A stretch of DNA of 64,000 nucleotides, from positions 100,277,239 through 100,341,238 of the forward strand of contig NC_086248.1 in the NCBI RefSeq assembly GCF_021018805.1, given 5' to 3'. Made by a program: the position numbers and the translations under genes. Of the stretch, positions 60,030 to 64,000 are shown one piece after another. The notes below the pieces were generated by a model. The model searched no databases, had not been told where the DNA came from, and saw nothing but the letters and a program-made list of their open reading frames with translations. Position 1 is the stretch's first letter. The number at the start of each line of letters is the position of its first letter. Source of the stretch: Prinia subflava. Its lineage: Eukaryota > Chordata > Aves > Passeriformes > Cisticolidae.

Positions 60030-60515
60030 TGACAGTCCAGGTTGGAAGGGACCCTCAGATCAGATGGTCTAGCCTTTTATGGGAGAGGGAGCCCAAGATT
60101 ACCTAGCATGCTGTCCAATGGCATCATGAAAACTACCAGCAGTGTGGACTCCACAACATTCCTGAAGAGCTTATTCCAGTGACTGGTCCCATTGCACCAA
60201 GTCTATTGCTTACTTCTCTTACTATCAATATAAAATGTTTCTGGTACAATGTGCACCCATTTCTCCTTGTCTTCCCCATGTTGGTCTCAGTTAAGAAAGA
60301 GCCTCTGTTTTTAGGTGCCCTTTAAGTACTGGAATGCTGTGATGAGGTTCCCCTGAGTCTTCTCTTTACCAGGCAGGAAAGACCATACACTGCTTGAGTC
60401 TTTCCTCTTGGGGTAAATTGTTCAGCTCTTCTTCTCATCTTTGTGGTCTCCAGTCTTCTACATAATTTTTTAAATTTCTCAGACCAGAACTGAGCACAGT
60501 ACACCAGGATATCCC
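60030..60515 (-). mobile_element. Older CR1 LINE fragment
   Basis: The plus strand starts near GTCCAGGTTGGAAGGGACCC and runs through degenerate CR1 segments to ACTGAGCACAGTACACCAGG at about 60510. It is in minus orientation, longer and more diverged than the other two CR1 copies, so probably older. The 69-codon open frame at 60322-60531 is a repeat remnant. Confidence 0.85.
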
Positions 60516-62601
60516 TATCCCCTTCCTTCATGTTAATATTTCTTTATATAAACTTCTGTAGTTTTTGATAATCATCCCTGTAAAAGCTGTTCTGATGAAT
60601 TTATGTTTGTGTTCCTACCCATTCATAACTGTCATTTTTGAGTTCACCTTCCAAGTACTTATAACCATAGTGAGTTTTGGAGACTTACAGTTCTTGACAC
60701 ATGATCTAATTCTCCCTTTCATCTTCCCCGTTAAAACTGCTATAAATATTGGCCTTTCATATAACATCTTTTCAGCAAAACTGAAGAATTCCAGAAGTTC
60801 ATTTACTTCTAAGTCAAGTTCCTTTTTTAAACTTGAAGAAAAACACTGTGTTATTAATCATTTTAGCAAAATATACTGATGCTCCTGGATTTTGAAACTA
60901 CTTTTTCACTGTTCTTTATTCCCTGTGGTTATTTTCTGTTCCTCCTGAAATTACAGCCTTAAATTAATCAGTAAATTGCATTTGTTTCTGACATGAAATC
61001 ACTTTTTGGTCACTAATGATATAGTCCTCCATTTTCATTCACTTTCATGTCAGCAAGAAATGGACTCAGGATGTCTCTTTTGGGATCCCCTACTTTCCAT
61101 TCAGCGAGTCTGACTACTCTGTAATTTATGAATTTCCTTGCTAATTTGCTGAAAGTGCTACTCAACAGAGATGCAGGTAGTTAAAAATCTCCCATGAGTA
61201 TCCTATTACATGGAGTATTTTCAAAAGAGACAGAATTTCTTCAGCACCACTTGAAATATGCCTAATGTTTGTTTTACTTTGTTTATATTTCTTCACAGGA
61301 AAATTATTCAGCAGTTTCCTAGCACGGTAAGTGTTTTTAAATATTATGGCAACCCATTTACTTGTTCCATTTCCGTTTCTCCTATACAAATTATGTTACA
61401 GTAATCTATACTGATGTCTATTAAAAAAATTAGCTCATTAAGTTCGTCTGAACCCACTAATGGATTCTACATACACTTTCATAGGAAACTCACTTGTGCT
61501 TTCTGGACATTTTCTGTATGTACAGCACCAGTGTTTCATGGATCTTTTTCTCACTTTTACTGGGACAGTCAATGTATAGGTCAAATTATCGGTTTTAAGC
61601 AACATTTCCTTTACTGTATTTCTTGGCTACTTTAAACACCACATGACAAGCCCCATAGGATCTGATTTCAGGAAGCAAGTAACACATGTTCTGATATATT
61701 TTCATATTATTAATTTACATTACTTAATTACTCCTCTAAGCCTGAAAGGTATTAAAGTGCCATAAAATTGTTATAAATAAATATGCCATTCAATACAGTC
61801 CGATCACAGACTAAAGACGATGAGATTTTTTTGAGTCTGAGATTATCTTTCAAGGCAACAGTCTGTTTCCATAGTAAAGTCTTGATATAGCTCCTTCTAA
61901 GGTCAGCAGAAGTTAGTGGCAATTACATCAGCCTGGAAATCAGGGACAATTTGCCAAAAATCTATGTATTAATTGACCTGGGAGATGCAGGAAAAAACTA
62001 TGAAGATGAAACAGCTGAACTTTGAATGTGCATACTTAAAAGCCAGTAGTTAAAATCTGCATAATGTACCCAAATTCTACTTGTTTTTATACTAGTATTT
62101 TTCAGGTCACTCTTCAGGAAACAGAGATGTATTCTGAATAGAAATTTAAGCCTTCTAATTTAAAAGAACCTGAATATTTTCTCTGGAAAAATCTTGTATG
62201 CTCCTGGTGGATTATTAGCTAAACATTAACATTTAGTAGTGGAATCTGCACAGGAGAAGAATGTTAAACTGAAAAAATATCATGACAATGAAGGATGAGA
62301 AAAGTTAGAGAAGGCACACAGAAGATCAGCAACAGCGACCAAAAGACTGGAAAATATAGTCCACAGAAAAAATATAAAGGATTCAAAATGATGGTGTTAA
62401 CAATGAGGTGGAAAACTGTCACAGCACAAAAGTACCTATATGAAGCAGGGAAATAAAATAGGTAACACAGGACCCAAACACAAAGGAAAATAAAATGAAA
62501 ATAGATTAATTCTGGTATGAAGATACATTTACAACAGGGAGACCATTTCACTACAAGAAACATTTCCTGTAAAATGTGGTAGATTTTATATTACTATATA
62601 A

Positions 62602-62621
62602 ATATATATATATATATATAA
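62602..62621. repeat. (TA)n microsatellite
   Basis: Ten alternating AT/TA dinucleotides after a short AT-rich lead-in. Confidence 0.95.
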
Positions 62622-64000
62622 TGTGGGACAATGAAAACAGTACAATGGCTATGGTATTTTAGAAAAATTAGTTCAGCTAAAGCCAATGACCTATTTTATA
62701 CAGGAAGCCATGTTAGATTATCAGCGTTCCTTGAAAACTGTGACAGTTTCGATTAATAGGAGATTACAGAATAAGGACAATCTTCAGGACTATGAGTGTC
62801 AAGATTCCACTTCATTTTTATATGGATATAAAGGGGTCAACATAGCTACAGAAGTCAATGGACTTGCTTAGTGTTAGCTGAATAAATCACTGTTGCCTAC
62901 TCAAGCTCTGTGCACTTTTCTGCCAGTAACAATATAATCCACAACTTCTTAAGATATGTGGCTTCAGCCATCCAAGGGTTTCATAGCATTTTTCAGTCTG
63001 GAACTATCCTTGCATATGAAACACTGTAGGTATCAGGAGAGAAGAAGCAGTAGAGAATCAAGTGTTATGAAAGCACAGGTCAGGAAACAGGCTCCATCCA
63101 GCATTCTGCAAAGGCACACAAAGGCTTCATGAGCCTTGCAGCTTGACACTTATATGTGGAAATTCCAAGACCAGTATTTAGATAGGTACCTTCCAGATTC
63201 CTCATGACTATAATGTGTCCTTAAACATGAGCTCCTTGTTTATTTACCTAAAAGGAGAAAATGCTTCCCCTTCTTAATTACTGAAATGATCTTTGTGTGT
63301 GATGTGTTGAAGGTAGCTTTGGTTTTGCACTGTGGAAATCAATGGAAACATCTCCAGTTTTAGAGTGGTGTCAGGGCCAACTCCAATTAAGATCAAGTGG
63401 TGCATTACAGAAATAATGTAATTGATTCTAATGGGAGGTACATGAATGATACATCAGGCTACAACTTTTATTGATGACAATTAATTCCTGGGCATATATC
63501 CATAGAAGCTCTGCCCATCCTCTGCTAAATCTCAGTCTACCAGCCAGCAACCAAATTTTCTTGCCAAGGATTCACTCCTGCTAATACTGGATTCTCACAC
63601 TAGCAATGTAAATCAACCAGTGTAATCGTGAAAGCTGTCCTGCTTTCTAAAAAAATTGAAAGAAACCCTCTATGAAAACCCAACCTCCTTCAATTGAGAC
63701 TTCCTGAAGTCTTTCAGATTCCTCCTGCATCTGACCCAAGACAATGAAAGCAGGAAACAGTGAAAACTAATTGATGCTGAAGTATACCAAATGCTGCAAG
63801 GGTCTGCATCCCAAAGACCAAACAGATAGACTGCTCCCTTAAGAAAAGTTTTGGGATTTGTTCTTTGTTGTCAGGTTTTGGTTTGGTTTTCATTTTTCAT
63901 GGGTGATAAACTGTATCCAGGAACCTATTTCACATTTAAACTGAAAGCCATTGTACAAGCACTAACAGACACAGAAACATTTCATTTTATAGTAGCATAC

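Larger units (their letters stand above)
44052..64000 (-). other. NRXN1: NRXN1 intron upstream of the LNS2/LNS3 exon (partial)
   Basis: About 20 kb with no neurexin exon that I could recognise. The expected preceding exon (rest of LNS2) was looked for by its predicted residues and not seen, so it probably lies beyond 64000. The block holds two CR1 LINE 3' ends (56.84-57.09 and 60.03-60.51 kb), a 32-nt T run at 51437-51468 and a TA microsatellite at 62.6 kb. The remainder is unique-looking AT-rich sequence. Open frames such as the 171-codon one at 57920-58435 show no recognisable domain and no splice context, and I do not call them genes. Confidence 0.8.

Overview
The window looks like part of a bird genome, most likely a songbird. 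It is AT-rich vertebrate intron carrying CR1-type LINE 3' ends, avian-style endogenous retrovirus (ERV) sequence, and coding exons that read as neurexin-1. The host gene runs on the minus strand, so its 5' side is at high coordinates. No RNA gene, CRISPR array or bacterial-type feature was seen.

NRXN1. Four coding exons are visible, all with consensus splice sites and mutually compatible phases. In transcription order they are: 44051-43613 (end of LNS2 and most of LNS3), 34584-34201 (end of LNS3 plus EGF2), 18259-18056 (start of LNS4), and a 27-nt microexon at 15853-15827 that matches the alternatively spliced SS3 insert of LNS4. The rest is intron. The upstream intron (44052-64000) and the one after the microexon (1-15826) run off the window edges.

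Endogenous retrovirus. The intron between the EGF2 exon and the LNS4 exon contains a complete provirus of 8,178 bp at 24722-32899, in the same orientation as NRXN1. Its two 317-bp LTRs read as identical by eye. They begin TG and end CA and are flanked by a perfect 6-bp target duplication (GTTTAG). It has a primer-binding-like site, a polypurine tract, and open gag, pro (with a degenerate dUTPase region), pol and env frames. Gag/pro and pro/pol are joined by two -1 slippery heptamers, as in betaretroviruses. The env TM subunit is of the CX6CC type with an internal, cysteine-flanked fusion peptide, as in alpharetroviruses. This makes the element a mosaic class II ERV, apparently very young and structurally intact.

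Other content. There are three CR1 fragments (19.5, 56.9 and 60.1 kb), a probable short LTR (33.5-33.85 kb), an unclassified repeat block with two tandem arrays (4.46-5.29 kb), several microsatellites and homopolymers, a 106-nt homopurine tract at 24.0 kb, and strand-asymmetric A/C or G/T tracts. Most open frames outside the exons and the ERV are short chance frames or low-complexity artefacts.

How the parts interact. The provirus places a second promoter, splice sites and polyadenylation signals in sense inside a large synaptic adhesion gene, between EGF2 and LNS4. Premature polyadenylation or chimeric splicing is therefore a real possibility. Nothing in the sequence shows whether it happens.
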